Part shown: piece after piece, positions 25,758 through 34,802 of the stretch
Position numbering within the stretch: position 1 is the stretch's first letter
Layout of the letters: each line of letters opens with the position of its first letter
Assembly: GCF_021354595.1 (NCBI RefSeq)
Contig: NZ_JADWYJ010000001.1
Location: forward strand, 101,446 to 165,445
Source: Maribellus sp. CM-23
GTDB lineage: Bacteria; Bacteroidota; Bacteroidia; Bacteroidales; Prolixibacteraceae
Length of the DNA stretch: 64,000 nucleotides
Direction: 5' to 3'
Made by a program: the position numbers and the translations under genes
The notes under the pieces: model-generated
The model's database searches: none
Told to the model about the DNA's origin: nothing
What the model saw: the letters and a program-made list of their open reading frames with translations, nothing else

Positions 25758-25790
25758 AAGAGGAGGAGCAAACTTATTCTCCTCCCTCTT
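25758..25790 (-). promoter_or_regulatory. Stem-loop just upstream of FecR
   Basis: AAGAGGAGGAG (25758-25768) pairs with CTCCTCCCTCTT (25779-25790) with one bulged base and a 10-base loop. It ends 10 bp before the FecR ATG, next to the GGAGAG ribosome-binding site. The 260-bp sigma-FecR gap otherwise shows nothing clear. It could modulate FecR translation or end the sigma transcript. Confidence 0.4.
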
Positions 25791-26008
25791 AATCTAACTA
25801 AAGCTAACTATTCAATTAAACTTACCTTACTTGTACATTATATATCCCGGGAAGTAGAATATCCCTAGTTGAAAAAGAATAAAATTTCAGAAAAAACAGA
25901 TTTTAACCTACCAGGCTTAAACCTCGCCCCTGACCAGTACCAGCAAAAACCAATACAAAATCACTGATTATAAAACAAGTATAAAAGGAAAGAAATTAAA
26001 TAAAAGGC

Positions 26009-26668
26009 TCAATTAAAAGCTTTATTTTTTTTGACAAAAAGATGAAAAAAAATCAAGCCTCCCGCTTTAAGTTTCTCAAACTCCGACTTCAAAAATTTCA
26101 TGGCCTCGGTGATATGGTACTCCACCGTTTTGGAAGAAATGTCGAGTTCACTGGCAATTTCGTTCAGCGACTTTTCCTGTAATTTCTTCATCACAAAAAC
26201 CTGTTTACGCTTTTCCGGCATAAGATCTATGAGCTCTTCAAGTTTATTTAGCAAGGCCTGGTAATCGTCTTTATCATCAAAAGCGGGTTTATTGCTTGAT
26301 AAAGAGAACAGAATCTCGTGCGTGGCTTCGTTTAATTTTGAAAGTTTATTGAATTGTTTGCGTATGGCATTTAACGCAATTGTAAACAGGTACGATTTAA
26401 AGGAAGTGTCGGACTTTATTTCCGTCTTTTTGCTCCAAACTTTCGCAAACACCTCTTGCACAACATCCTCAGCAGCATCTTTCGACTTTAAGTAGTTTAA
26501 CGAAAACTGAAACAGGGGTTTGCTGTACAAATCGAACAAGGCCCTGAAAGAATCATGATCCCCTCTGTTAAGTCCGTAAATCAGGTTTTTCTCGGTATTT
26601 TGACTGCCCTTGTTCAAGTTTGCTTCGGTTCGATCAGCCCGAAAATAATAACTTTTTGCGCATTTCAC
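26009..26668 (-). CDS. ECF sigma-70 factor (locus A)
   Basis: 219 residues from a GTG start at 26668; no in-frame ATG occurs before region 2, and a TTG about 16 codons in is an alternative. Region 2 is SFRALFDLYSKPLFQFSLNYLKSKDAAEDVVQEVFAKVWSKK (about 41-82), and region 4 is LMPEKRKQVFVMKKLQEKSLNEIASELDISSKTVEYHITEAMKFLK. It directs RNA polymerase to locus-A promoters once released by FecR. FecR follows after 260 bp on the same strand, and SusC/SusD come next. Its C-terminal tail (FFHLFVKKNKAFN) is short, as usual for the Bacteroidota group. Confidence 0.93.
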   Translation of the reverse strand: MKCAKSYYFRADRTEANLNKGSQNTEKNLIYGLNRGDHDSFRALFDLYSKPLFQFSLNYLKSKDAAEDVVQEVFAKVWSKKTEIKSDTSFKSYLFTIALNAIRKQFNKLSKLNEATHEILFSLSSNKPAFDDKDDYQALLNKLEELIDLMPEKRKQVFVMKKLQEKSLNEIASELDISSKTVEYHITEAMKFLKSEFEKLKAGGLIFFHLFVKKNKAFN

Positions 26669-26874
26669 TAACTAATCTTCACCGCAGAAGAAACATTAAT
26701 TATCTTCCTTTTCAGCCTGACAAGCCATTTGCAACACCTATTGTACTGATCCCTAAACAGAACACCTCAAAGAATTGATTCATCCAAGGAAATAATTGTG
26801 ATAAAGATTGTCCGGATTCCATTTTTAATGGCATCAAACCAGCCCGCCCCAAACAAATGCAACGTTTTTTCTGT

Positions 26875-26882
26875 TAGTTTTG
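26875..26882 (+). promoter_or_regulatory. Possible TAnnTTTG minus-7 box for the DUF493 gene
   Basis: TAGTTTTG matches the Bacteroidota minus-7 consensus TAnnTTTG and ends 16 bp before the ATG at 26899. I do not see a clear minus-33 TTTG at the usual distance, so support is partial. Confidence 0.35.
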
Positions 26883-26898
26883 GCAGAAAGAGTTTTTC

Positions 26899-27171
26899 AT
26901 GAAAACAGATAAATTTAAAACACTACGATACAGGCTAATGGAAACAGAAACCTGGCCGCTTAAATACATGTTTAAGTTTATAACTCCCAACATTAACGGC
27001 AAGGTGGAACAGATCAAAGCATTGTTGCCGGCTCATGGCGAACTGGCGTTCAAACATACTTCCGACCTGAAACACGTTTCAATAACCTGCGTTGCCGAAA
27101 TGCAAAATGCCGATCAGATCATCGAAATCGTAGAAAAAGTGGATAAGATTGATGGGGTGATTATTCTGTAG
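26899..27171 (+). CDS. DUF493 (YbeD-like) family protein
   Basis: 90 residues. WPLKYMFKFITPNINGKVEQIKALL, KHTSDLKHVSITCVAEM and the ending VEKVDKIDGVIIL match the small ferredoxin-like DUF493/YbeD fold, suggested elsewhere to be a small-molecule-sensing regulatory domain. No signal peptide; cytoplasmic. It is a single-gene unit on the plus strand, divergent from the ECF sigma gene and convergent with the small exported protein, with two stem-loops after it. Confidence 0.75.
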   Translation: MKTDKFKTLRYRLMETETWPLKYMFKFITPNINGKVEQIKALLPAHGELAFKHTSDLKHVSITCVAEMQNADQIIEIVEKVDKIDGVIIL

Positions 27172-27181
27172 ATAAAAACTG

Positions 27182-27200
27182 GTTCTGCCGATGACAGAAC
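27182..27200 (+). terminator. Terminator after the DUF493 gene
   Basis: GTTCTG (27182-27187) and CAGAAC (27195-27200) form a 6-bp stem with a 7-base loop, followed by TTT, starting 10 bp after the stop codon. Confidence 0.55.
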
Positions 27201-27241
27201 TTTGCAATAAATTCACCGAATGCAATATACTAAAGCAGCGA

Positions 27242-27278
27242 AAATGCGCTAAGCAGTTTAGAACTGCTAAGCGCATTT
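27242..27278. terminator. Strong bidirectional terminator between convergent genes
   Basis: A 17-bp stem with one mismatch (27242-27258 with 27262-27278; arms start AAATGCGCT and end GCGCATTT) closes a 3-base loop. It sits between the convergent DUF493 and small exported-protein genes, with A/T runs on both sides. Confidence 0.8.
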
Positions 27279-27315
27279 CTCATTTTCATAAAGCAAGTCA
27301 GGATATTAACCCGGC

Positions 27316-27696
27316 TTATTCTTTTGCTTTTACTTTGGTGGCCGATAATTCCATACTTCCTTCAGACGACATTACGGTCCCGGTCATTTTCTGATCCTGG
27401 ATTTTTGCCTTCAGGTTTACATATTCATAATCGACATACAATCCGCACTTAAATACACCGTCGGCAAAGCTTACATCTTTTAGCTGAATTTTGTACCCAT
27501 CGGCAAACTTAACTTCTCCGGTAAGTTTCTTTTCCTTTTCGGTAATGGTCAAAGTCCCTTTTTCGTAGCCATAAGGAGCCGACGGCACGTTAAAGTTCCA
27601 TTCGCCAACCAGCTGTTTTTCGGAAGCAAGTTCTGCACTATTTCCAGCCATCGGAAGCAGAGCAATCATAAAAACAAATACCAGTAACTTTTTCAT
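27316..27696 (-). CDS. Small exported protein of unknown function
   Basis: 126 residues from the ATG at 27696; the upstream TTG is rejected because the signal peptide MKKLLVFVFMIALLPMAGNSA begins there. The mature part is rich in short beta strands (VGEWNFNVPSAPYGYEKGTLTITEKEKKLTGEVKF...), with alternating Gly and charged residues as in small lipocalin-like or immunoglobulin-like periplasmic proteins. No enzymatic motif. It is 88 bp before, and on the same strand as, the LytTR gene's end. I do not recognise a named family. Confidence 0.7.
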   Translation of the reverse strand: MKKLLVFVFMIALLPMAGNSAELASEKQLVGEWNFNVPSAPYGYEKGTLTITEKEKKLTGEVKFADGYKIQLKDVSFADGVFKCGLYVDYEYVNLKAKIQDQKMTGTVMSSEGSMELSATKVKAKE

Positions 27697-27783
27697 TTCT
27701 TTGATTTTAAAATTTAACCTGAACAAAAATGAATGCTCCAAATTTAATTTCAAAAAAATAGGGTTTAAGTGGGGTATTTGGGG

Positions 27784-28641
27784 TTAAACAGATTCCTGCT
27801 GGGATAAAAACTCTAAAAACAGGGGTGAATATTTTTCGGAAACAGGGATTATTTTGTCGCAATGCCGTAGTTTGATTTGCAGTTTTTTTCCTTTCAGCTG
27901 AACCATCTCAATTTGGTTCCAGTTTACGATAAAAGAACGATGGCAGCGAACTACTTTGTTTTTAGCCAGCATTTCTTCCACACGTTTCAGCGAATTGCGC
28001 AGCAGCTGCCGCTGCACCTTCCCTTCAGCGTAATAATACACCGAGATGTAATTATCGGTCGATTCCAGAAACAGCACATCGGGCGTTCGCACCGAGAATT
28101 TTATGCGGTCGTATTCATCCTTAAAAACCAGCATTTCCTTTATCCCGGGCTTGTTTATTTCCTCTTTTAACAAGCGAATTTCAGTGCGCTGGTTCTTGTA
28201 AAAAATAATCAACAGCGAAAACGAATACGGCAGAAGAATGCCTAGCAAAGTATATTTCAATGAAAAAACAAAGTCGTTGAAAAAGTTGCCCAACGGGTTT
28301 CCGTAAAGGAAAATATAAACCAGGCTGATCAGTAAAATTTCAATCAACAGCCAAAGCGAATAACTTTTTATGGTGAAAGAATCAGCCTTAAAAAGCCTTC
28401 GCAAGGGAAACTGGGTAAACAAAAGCACCAGCGAAACAATCAGCCCGTAGCTGGAAAGCCGGAGAAACTGAATAAAACCCGAGTCGGAAAACCAGCGATT
28501 GATATTAAACGGAACAAACACATTGATGTACAGCACACTAAAAACCAGGCAAATCAGAATCAGCAGATAGCGATCTGACTTTTGATCAAGCAGCGTAAAC
28601 CTGTTATTCAGAAAATTGATTGGTACAAATGCTAATCCCAT
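27784..28641 (-). CDS. Membrane-anchored LytTR transcriptional regulator
   Basis: 285 residues from the ATG at 28641; an upstream TTG frame adds 28 unlikely residues. Four N-terminal membrane helices (for example YLLILICLVFSVLYINVFVPF) are followed by a short coiled region (QRTEIRLLKEEINKP) and a C-terminal LytTR DNA-binding domain with VLFLESTDNYISVYYY, LRNSLKRVEEMLAK and VRCHRSFIVN. There is no receiver domain, so the signal must come through the membrane part. Regulatory target unknown; it is not obviously part of the neighbouring clusters, although it ends locus B's strand run. Confidence 0.88.
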   Translation of the reverse strand: MGLAFVPINFLNNRFTLLDQKSDRYLLILICLVFSVLYINVFVPFNINRWFSDSGFIQFLRLSSYGLIVSLVLLFTQFPLRRLFKADSFTIKSYSLWLLIEILLISLVYIFLYGNPLGNFFNDFVFSLKYTLLGILLPYSFSLLIIFYKNQRTEIRLLKEEINKPGIKEMLVFKDEYDRIKFSVRTPDVLFLESTDNYISVYYYAEGKVQRQLLRNSLKRVEEMLAKNKVVRCHRSFIVNWNQIEMVQLKGKKLQIKLRHCDKIIPVSEKYSPLFLEFLSQQESV

Positions 28642-28747
28642 GAAATACGTTCTGCAAAGAGTGACGGATAAAAGTAAAAAAATATTTTCATCCGTGGAGA
28701 TGAAGGTTTTTGTCCCAACCCTCAACCGGGATCCTTCGCGACTCTGT

Positions 28748-29674
28748 TTACTTTGCTTCAGGAAGTGACTCTGCTTTTTTTAATCTTTCGGCTTCCCAGC
28801 CATGGTCGACGTATTCCCACGAAAACCCGTCGCCTTTTACTTTTACCAGCACAAAACCTTCTTTTGTGTTGTGCCGTCTTCCTTTCCAGCCGTTTCCGGC
28901 AATGGAACCACCGGTAATGTAATGAAAGCGGTCGTTTACATAACCATACTCTTTCCAGTGAATATGCCCCTGTAAAACCAGTTTCAGATTGTAAGATTCC
29001 AGCATTTTAAATACTTCCGCGGCATTGCTCACATTTCCTTTCCCATCCGATCCGGTAACCTGTGACCGGGTGGTGATCATGGGAATATGCGTTACAATTA
29101 CAATGGGCGTTAAAGTATCAAGTTTTGAGATGTCCGTTTTTAGCCACGCCAGCTCTTCCTCGCTGAAAACTCCGGTATAGCGTTTATTTTCTGTCACGCC
29201 AAGTGAGTTCAGTACAATAAAATGCCAGTTTTTATGATCAAAAGAGTAGTACGTTTTTCCAAAGTACCGTTCATACATTCCGTATTTATAATCGGGATGA
29301 TAGCTGCTTTCGGGACTTTCAGCATAAATTGCAAAAAGATCGTGGTTGCCCAGACAATTGTACACCGGCATATTAAAACCGGCACTCATTTCTTTGTACA
29401 GCGAAAAAAGGGTGTCAGACCGGTCTTTGTTTCCGCGCATGGCATCAAAAACCAGGTCGCCGCCCGTAAGCACAAAATCAGGATGGAGTTCATTTACCCT
29501 GTCGATGGCCATTTGAAAGCCTTGGGGAGCGCCCATTTCAGGTTTTAGGTGAATATCGGTCAGAAAAGCAAACGTAAAATCGGCTTCTTCAAAGTTTAAG
29601 TTTTTTGCCTGTGAAAAGGCAAATTGTCCAAGCAGAATAAGAAGAAAAATAGTCAAAAGGTTTTTGGTAAACAT
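28748..29674 (-). CDS. Exported calcineurin-type metallophosphoesterase (locus B, second)
   Basis: 308 residues. A signal peptide (to about 21, QFAFS) is followed by all metal-binding blocks: FAFLTDIHL, TGGDLVFD, CLGNHDLF, VIVTHIPM and LQGHIHWKEYG. It hydrolyses phosphomono- or diesters in the periplasm or outside. It follows another metallophosphoesterase by 15 bp and is last in locus B. The two differ in sequence around the GNHD and GH-H blocks, so they may have different substrates. Confidence 0.92.
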   Translation of the reverse strand: MFTKNLLTIFLLILLGQFAFSQAKNLNFEEADFTFAFLTDIHLKPEMGAPQGFQMAIDRVNELHPDFVLTGGDLVFDAMRGNKDRSDTLFSLYKEMSAGFNMPVYNCLGNHDLFAIYAESPESSYHPDYKYGMYERYFGKTYYSFDHKNWHFIVLNSLGVTENKRYTGVFSEEELAWLKTDISKLDTLTPIVIVTHIPMITTRSQVTGSDGKGNVSNAAEVFKMLESYNLKLVLQGHIHWKEYGYVNDRFHYITGGSIAGNGWKGRRHNTKEGFVLVKVKGDGFSWEYVDHGWEAERLKKAESLPEAK

Positions 29675-29689
29675 AGCTTGTTTTTAAGA

Positions 29690-30655
29690 TTAGAATTTGA
29701 GATAACGGTCAGAAATAGCCGGCCTCATGTATTGTTTGAACTGTTCGGGATAACCCAGCTCCCAGGGCGAAGGGCCTACCCACTCCGACTCCCGGCCTTT
29801 AATTTTTATGTATCCTTCTGACGAGATCTCCACCACGGCCCAAAGCGGTTCTTTAAACGGAGCGGTGTATTTTATCCATTTGAAGTTTTTGTCCACCTCA
29901 TCGCTGTACCGAACGTGCACATAATCATCGCCCAACCAATGATAAGCCATCGAGGTAAGCGTGATGTAATAAATTCCGTTTACCTGGTCGGCTACGTCCC
30001 AATGCGTATGCCCGTTAAAACATGCAATCACTTTTTGCTTCGGATGGTCGGCGTTGTGTTTTTCCAGAATGGATTGTATCTCCCGATAATTTTCCACACC
30101 GTAATTCTCTTCTACCCCGGGATAAAGGTTCAACCCTTGGTGCGAGAAAACAATAACCGGATGCTTTGTATTTTCCAGGTCGCTTTTCAGCCAGGCAAGC
30201 TGTTCGGGCCCAATAAACTGCTGGTAACCTTTTACGTCCGGATTTTTTTTGTCGTTACCATCGAGCACTATAAAATGAAAACCGTTCTTTTCAAACGAGT
30301 AATAGCTGCTTCTCATATTCCGGTAAGCCAGTGCCGCTTCGCGGCTGGTACCGCCATCCATTTCGTGATTCCCGATTACATGGTACTTTTCGCCTTCAAA
30401 TGAATTCCAGGTAGCGAAATACCCGGCGTACTGTTCTTTCGGAATTATAAAATCGCCCAGTTCAATAATGAAATCAGGCTGAGTAGCTTTCATACTGTCG
30501 ATGAAGGTGCGGATGCGGTATTCCGAATCGTGCATGGTAGGCAGGTGAACATCGGTACAAATTCCGAATGTCACCACATCTGCCTGCTTCGGAGCACACG
30601 AAGCAAATACCCATCCTACTAAACAGGTCCAAAAGAATGCTCTCAGTTTTCTCAT
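29690..30655 (-). CDS. Exported calcineurin-type metallophosphoesterase (locus B, first)
   Basis: 321 residues. The start MRKLRAFFWTCLVGWVFASCAPK contains a lipobox (VFASC), so it is a likely lipoprotein. Metal-binding blocks are GICTDVHLP, IIELGDFI, IGNHEMDGG, VIFSHQGL-type FSHQ, and CFNGHTHWD. Like the following gene it probably removes phosphate from a periplasmic substrate. It starts 10 bp after the esterase stop. Confidence 0.92.
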   Translation of the reverse strand: MRKLRAFFWTCLVGWVFASCAPKQADVVTFGICTDVHLPTMHDSEYRIRTFIDSMKATQPDFIIELGDFIIPKEQYAGYFATWNSFEGEKYHVIGNHEMDGGTSREAALAYRNMRSSYYSFEKNGFHFIVLDGNDKKNPDVKGYQQFIGPEQLAWLKSDLENTKHPVIVFSHQGLNLYPGVEENYGVENYREIQSILEKHNADHPKQKVIACFNGHTHWDVADQVNGIYYITLTSMAYHWLGDDYVHVRYSDEVDKNFKWIKYTAPFKEPLWAVVEISSEGYIKIKGRESEWVGPSPWELGYPEQFKQYMRPAISDRYLKF

Positions 30656-30664
30656 CGGTTTATT

Positions 30665-31840
30665 TTATTTCAGGTTCAGGTACTTCATAACAGCTTCGTT
30701 TCCTTGCAAAGCATTTGCCGGCAGTTGATTTTTTCCGCTGTAAACCCGCAACTCGTCCGGTTCCAGAACGGTAACAAAACTCTCGTCGTAACCATAATTA
30801 TAGGGAAGCTTGTTTTTATCGAGCCCCAGATGATGGGCAAAAAAGTTGTAAACGGCAAATCTTTTCGACGGCCCGTAATCGTGCTTTTCCAACGGAAGAT
30901 GCACATTCTCCGCCTTGTGTTCGGCGTTGTACAAAGCATACACTTTTTGAATGTAAGGATATTCAATCAGCGGGGTGTTGCTGGTCCAGTCTCCTCCATC
31001 GGAAACGATCAACATCGGGCGTGGCGCACAAAGGGCTGCAATTTCCACGTTATTGGTTTGGTGATGATTGCTTTTGTGAACCGGCATTCCGCTTTCGCAT
31101 ACACAGCCGCCAAAAAAATGTGCCGAAACCTGCACTACCGGAGCAGCTACTTTTATTCGATCATCGATGGCCGTGAGCATAAAAGTCTGTGTTCCTCCGC
31201 CCGAGCCACCGGTAACGCCAATTCTCTCCGGATCCACATCGGCTCTGGAAAGCAGGTAATCCAACACCCGCTGGCTGTTGTATGTTTGCAGAACCAGCGC
31301 AATCGGAATATCGTGGGTTACTTGTTTCGAATCGGCAAAACCCACCATATCGTAAGCTACTACAATGGCTCCCATGCGGGCAAACGCTGCCGACCGAATC
31401 TGAACATCAGCCTTTAAGCGCTTGTCTTTCAAATGCCCGTGCGGACACAAAACGGCCGGATTCTTACTTTTCAATTCAAGCGGGCGGTACAAATTTCCGG
31501 TGATATAAAACCCCGGAAAACTTTCCATAACGAGATTTTCCACCACGTAACCATCCATCTTTCGCGGGTTTGAAATCGTAACGTTCAGGTTTGAAGAGCG
31601 CTCCGGCATTTGATTCAGTTTTATTCCTTCGATGATCCCTTCCCGAATCACACTTGCCCGTTTTTCCCACGATTCGCGGTCGTTCCATGATTGGGCAAAT
31701 TCTTTCATTTTCATATTGGCCTCGTCTTCGGTCCAGTGCCGTCCCTGGCACAGCATGTTCTCCTGGGCTTTCATTCCGGGTGTCAACGCCAGCCAAAAAG
31801 CAGCCAGCAGAACCAGTGTTTTGTACGTTTTTCTATTCAT
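30665..31840 (-). CDS. Exported alpha/beta-hydrolase, acetylxylan-esterase (CE7)-like
   Basis: 391 residues from the ATG at 31840. Signal peptide to about KAQ. The core has PAVLCPHGH, the nucleophile elbow VTGGSGGGTQT (Ser in GGSGGG), an acidic residue in MLIVSDGGDWT, and the catalytic His candidate in LEKHDYGPSKR. Such proteins remove acetyl or other acyl groups from glycans. It follows the propeller/toroid lipoprotein by 22 bp and precedes the metallophosphoesterases by 10 bp. It may deacylate the same substrate the other locus-B enzymes act on. Confidence 0.85.
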   Translation of the reverse strand: MNRKTYKTLVLLAAFWLALTPGMKAQENMLCQGRHWTEDEANMKMKEFAQSWNDRESWEKRASVIREGIIEGIKLNQMPERSSNLNVTISNPRKMDGYVVENLVMESFPGFYITGNLYRPLELKSKNPAVLCPHGHLKDKRLKADVQIRSAAFARMGAIVVAYDMVGFADSKQVTHDIPIALVLQTYNSQRVLDYLLSRADVDPERIGVTGGSGGGTQTFMLTAIDDRIKVAAPVVQVSAHFFGGCVCESGMPVHKSNHHQTNNVEIAALCAPRPMLIVSDGGDWTSNTPLIEYPYIQKVYALYNAEHKAENVHLPLEKHDYGPSKRFAVYNFFAHHLGLDKNKLPYNYGYDESFVTVLEPDELRVYSGKNQLPANALQGNEAVMKYLNLK

Positions 31841-31862
31841 CAGTTGGTTTATTTTAGTTCTT

Positions 31863-34157
31863 CTAATCTTCAATTATTCCCAGGTAACGGGCTTCCCAAT
31901 ACGGCCAAAGCCAGAATACGGGCTCACGCACCTGTGCCGGATTTCCCTGAACAGCGGCCCACGGATTTTTATCCCAGCGAACCGTAGCACGGATACTGGC
32001 CGGTGGCAGCTCACTGATCTGCAGTTCTTCCAAAATCGGCTTTCTTACCACCTGCACATCTTCCCGAAGTGTATGATCGATGTGCCAATCCACCAAATCA
32101 AGCGGCGCATCTTTTAGGAAATCGATGGTTTGCTGCACATTTATTTTTTTCCCGGTCACAAAAGTGTACACCAAATTATTGTACAAGTTCTCTCCTTCCG
32201 TTTGTTTTTCCATCCATTCATCCATTAAATTTTCATAAAAAGATTTCAATTCCGGATCGGTTTCATACTTGATCAGCATCGGGAAAAGATAGCCTTCCAT
32301 CGTCAGGTCGAAATAAATCTGCCAGGCCGGATTTTTACGATTCAAACGGGAAGCGTTATCCAGGTAACCTTCTTCATCGATCAATCGCCGGTATTCGGTT
32401 TCGTACTTTTCATTCCCGGTGATGTGCGCCGCAAATTTCAAATACGCCAGCAGTTCAAAAGAATTCAGGCTTCGTTCTGACGACCAGTCGGGATCTCGGT
32501 TTAGTTGTTCCGGCGACCAAACCGCCCAACGTGTGTGTTCCCCGTCAATATCGATAAAATTGTAATTGTGTTTTACCAGGTAATCCATGATTTTGCTGAC
32601 ATGATTGCGTACCAGTTGCTTTTCTTCATCGTCGGCTGCCAATTCATAAAAGTAGAAATAGGCCATCATGTGCCCGTCCATTTCGTCGCTGCTGGTGTCA
32701 CCTTTCCAAAGCCACTTGCCATCGGCTGATTTTCGCCAGCGCTCTTCCACGGGTTTGTACCGGGGGTCGGCAACCTGTGCATCTGCCACCTGGCGTTCGG
32801 TATAAGTTCGGTTGGGATCGTGCACCTGCTGCCAGTCAACCGGAACAATCGTACGTGCAAAAAAGCCATCGGTTCCGGTAATGGATTGAAGCTTCACCAG
32901 GAAGTCAAAAGCTTTGCGCGCTTTCATTTTCGCATCCGGATCGCCGGTGGCTGCATACCGAAAACTTTCCATGGCCAGGTAGCCTCCGGTGTATTCACCA
33001 TCGTTGTCATCATCGGAATGTCTCCACGTGGAAGTATCTCCCGGAACTTCCAAACGAAGCGGCGCACAAATCCAGGGCTCGCGCATGTGTTTCCGCATCA
33101 TTTGTGTGTAGAAATTCCGCTCTTTTTCCGCCAGCGTCATCTCTGTTTGTTTGATAAGGCTTACACCGTTTGCCGTGGCAATCCAGGCATTTCCGCCTTT
33201 ATCAAAAGCGATATCTGTAACCTTGTCATTGGTCAGCCATCGCTTGCTAAACCGAAGTGAAGCCGAACCGTCGGGCGAAAAACGAACCACTCCCACGTCG
33301 GTTCCTACCCACATCACTCCGCCGGGTGCTTGCTCTATACTGTTCACAAAAACGGAAGGAATGCCGTTGGAGGGTTGGAGATTTTTTACCAGCAAGTTGT
33401 TTTCGCGAATGGAAACACCGCCCATAACACCTGCCCACAATTTGTTCTCCGGGCCAAACGAAACCGCCTTTACATAACAGCTGATCAACTCATCCGTATT
33501 TTGAAACAACTCAGTTTTCCCCTCGTTGCATTTATAAAGTCCGGCGTCGGTTCCCACCCACAAGTTTCCATCGGCATCAACCATCGCATCGCGCACCGAA
33601 CGGGCAATTGCATAGGGTTGTAACTCCCATTTTTGATTGTTCGATCGCCAGATTCCGTGCGGCCCCAATGCGTAATTTTCATCTCCGCCAGCACAAATCA
33701 CCGAAACAGGAGGATTTACACCTTCTTCTTTTGCAAGTGTTCCGGCAGAAAAACGATACAAGCCGTTCCAGGTACCCAGCAATACATCGCCGTTGGGATG
33801 GACCAGTACCGAATAAGCCGGGCCACGATCTTCCCCGGTAATTACTTCCTGCCAGTCTCTTGTATTTTCATCTTTTCTGAAAATGCCCGATGCAGTGGCC
33901 ACCCAAACATTGGAATTATGGTCCACTGCAATGCTTCGGATCTCGTTGTCTTCTTCCTTATCACTGATGTAAAAAGCTTCGTGCGTTTCCTGCACAAAAG
34001 GCACATCCTGATAGTTCTCGGTGACGGACACTGCCGGCACTTCTGCTTTCTCCTGACACGATGCAACGGCTAGCAACAACGTTGTCAATAAGACCAATAC
34101 AAGACAAGAAAGACTGCGCTTACTGCTTGCCGGAAAAGAAATAATCTGTTGATACAT
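31863..34157 (-). CDS. Propeller plus (alpha/alpha)-toroid lipoprotein, unknown enzyme (locus B)
   Basis: 764 residues from the ATG at 34157, which clears the upstream stop. Lipobox LLAVASC. Residues of roughly 45-340 form a seven-bladed-type propeller with two-component-regulator-propeller repeats (VWVATASGIFRKD, NLWVGTDAGLYKC, VMWVGTDVGVVRF). The C-terminal about 400 residues are helical and toroid-like: TGGYLAMESFRYAATG, TGTDGFFARTIV, SSDEMDGHMMAYFYFYELA, FIDIDGEHTRWAVWSP, and the ending WPYWEARYLGI. No kinase or DNA-binding part, so it is not a sensor. It has a paralogue at 44381-46681. The Asp-rich toroid suggests a glycosidase or lyase. Confidence 0.7.
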   Translation of the reverse strand: MYQQIISFPASSKRSLSCLVLVLLTTLLLAVASCQEKAEVPAVSVTENYQDVPFVQETHEAFYISDKEEDNEIRSIAVDHNSNVWVATASGIFRKDENTRDWQEVITGEDRGPAYSVLVHPNGDVLLGTWNGLYRFSAGTLAKEEGVNPPVSVICAGGDENYALGPHGIWRSNNQKWELQPYAIARSVRDAMVDADGNLWVGTDAGLYKCNEGKTELFQNTDELISCYVKAVSFGPENKLWAGVMGGVSIRENNLLVKNLQPSNGIPSVFVNSIEQAPGGVMWVGTDVGVVRFSPDGSASLRFSKRWLTNDKVTDIAFDKGGNAWIATANGVSLIKQTEMTLAEKERNFYTQMMRKHMREPWICAPLRLEVPGDTSTWRHSDDDNDGEYTGGYLAMESFRYAATGDPDAKMKARKAFDFLVKLQSITGTDGFFARTIVPVDWQQVHDPNRTYTERQVADAQVADPRYKPVEERWRKSADGKWLWKGDTSSDEMDGHMMAYFYFYELAADDEEKQLVRNHVSKIMDYLVKHNYNFIDIDGEHTRWAVWSPEQLNRDPDWSSERSLNSFELLAYLKFAAHITGNEKYETEYRRLIDEEGYLDNASRLNRKNPAWQIYFDLTMEGYLFPMLIKYETDPELKSFYENLMDEWMEKQTEGENLYNNLVYTFVTGKKINVQQTIDFLKDAPLDLVDWHIDHTLREDVQVVRKPILEELQISELPPASIRATVRWDKNPWAAVQGNPAQVREPVFWLWPYWEARYLGIIED

Positions 34158-34165
34158 GATTGATT

Positions 34166-34765
34166 TTATTCGTGAGTTTCGTATTCGGGCCATAAACAAG
34201 TACCACTTTTGAATTCAGAAAAAACGGCATTAAAGCTTGATTTCAGCGGGCTGCATGCATAAACCCCCACTTTTATTTCTGCGGATGCTTTGTGCAGGTG
34301 CAGCATTCTCATTTGCCGGAATCCGGTACCATCCACCGAATTTTCGATGTAAAAATCCTGCCCGCGCCTACTGATTCGGTACCACATCTCTGAGATGCCA
34401 GCGGGAATATCGGTGGTTGCCCAGTCGGAAAACCCCAGGTTGGTCACCACCGATCCCAGTCGTGCAAAAATTTCATTTTCGTATTCTACCGACACCTTCA
34501 CCCAGTTTTCGTTGTCGATGAAAAGCAGCACCCCGCACTGGTCGTACCGGAAAGCAGTTTCTTCAAATTCGGCCTTCACTTCAAAGCTGAAATCACCTGC
34601 AAAGCTTGTAAGAAAAGCCGGTGCATTCGCATTCTGAAAGCCATAATAAGTACGCTGCCACAAATCGGTTTCCGGCCGGGTTTCAATCAGCACACGGTTG
34701 CGGTCAACTACAAATTTTTCCGGTTTGTTTATCCATTCAAAGTTTTCGAGCGTTCGTTTTTCCAT
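34166..34765 (-). CDS. DUF1349 family concanavalin-like protein
   Basis: 199 residues, no signal peptide seen. The WQRTYYGFQNANAPAFL start, GDFSFEVKAEFEETAFRYDQCGVLLFIDNENWVKVSVEYE, and WYRISRRGQDFYIENSVDG segments fit the DUF1349 beta-sandwich fold. Members are often associated with carbohydrate handling but their chemistry is unknown; several act in sugar binding. It lies between the aldolase and the propeller/toroid lipoprotein in locus B, 8 bp before the latter. Confidence 0.85.
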   Translation of the reverse strand: MEKRTLENFEWINKPEKFVVDRNRVLIETRPETDLWQRTYYGFQNANAPAFLTSFAGDFSFEVKAEFEETAFRYDQCGVLLFIDNENWVKVSVEYENEIFARLGSVVTNLGFSDWATTDIPAGISEMWYRISRRGQDFYIENSVDGTGFRQMRMLHLHKASAEIKVGVYACSPLKSSFNAVFSEFKSGTCLWPEYETHE

Positions 34766-34802
34766 TTAGTCAGTCATTGGGTTAGTTATCAATATTCGGC
34801 GC

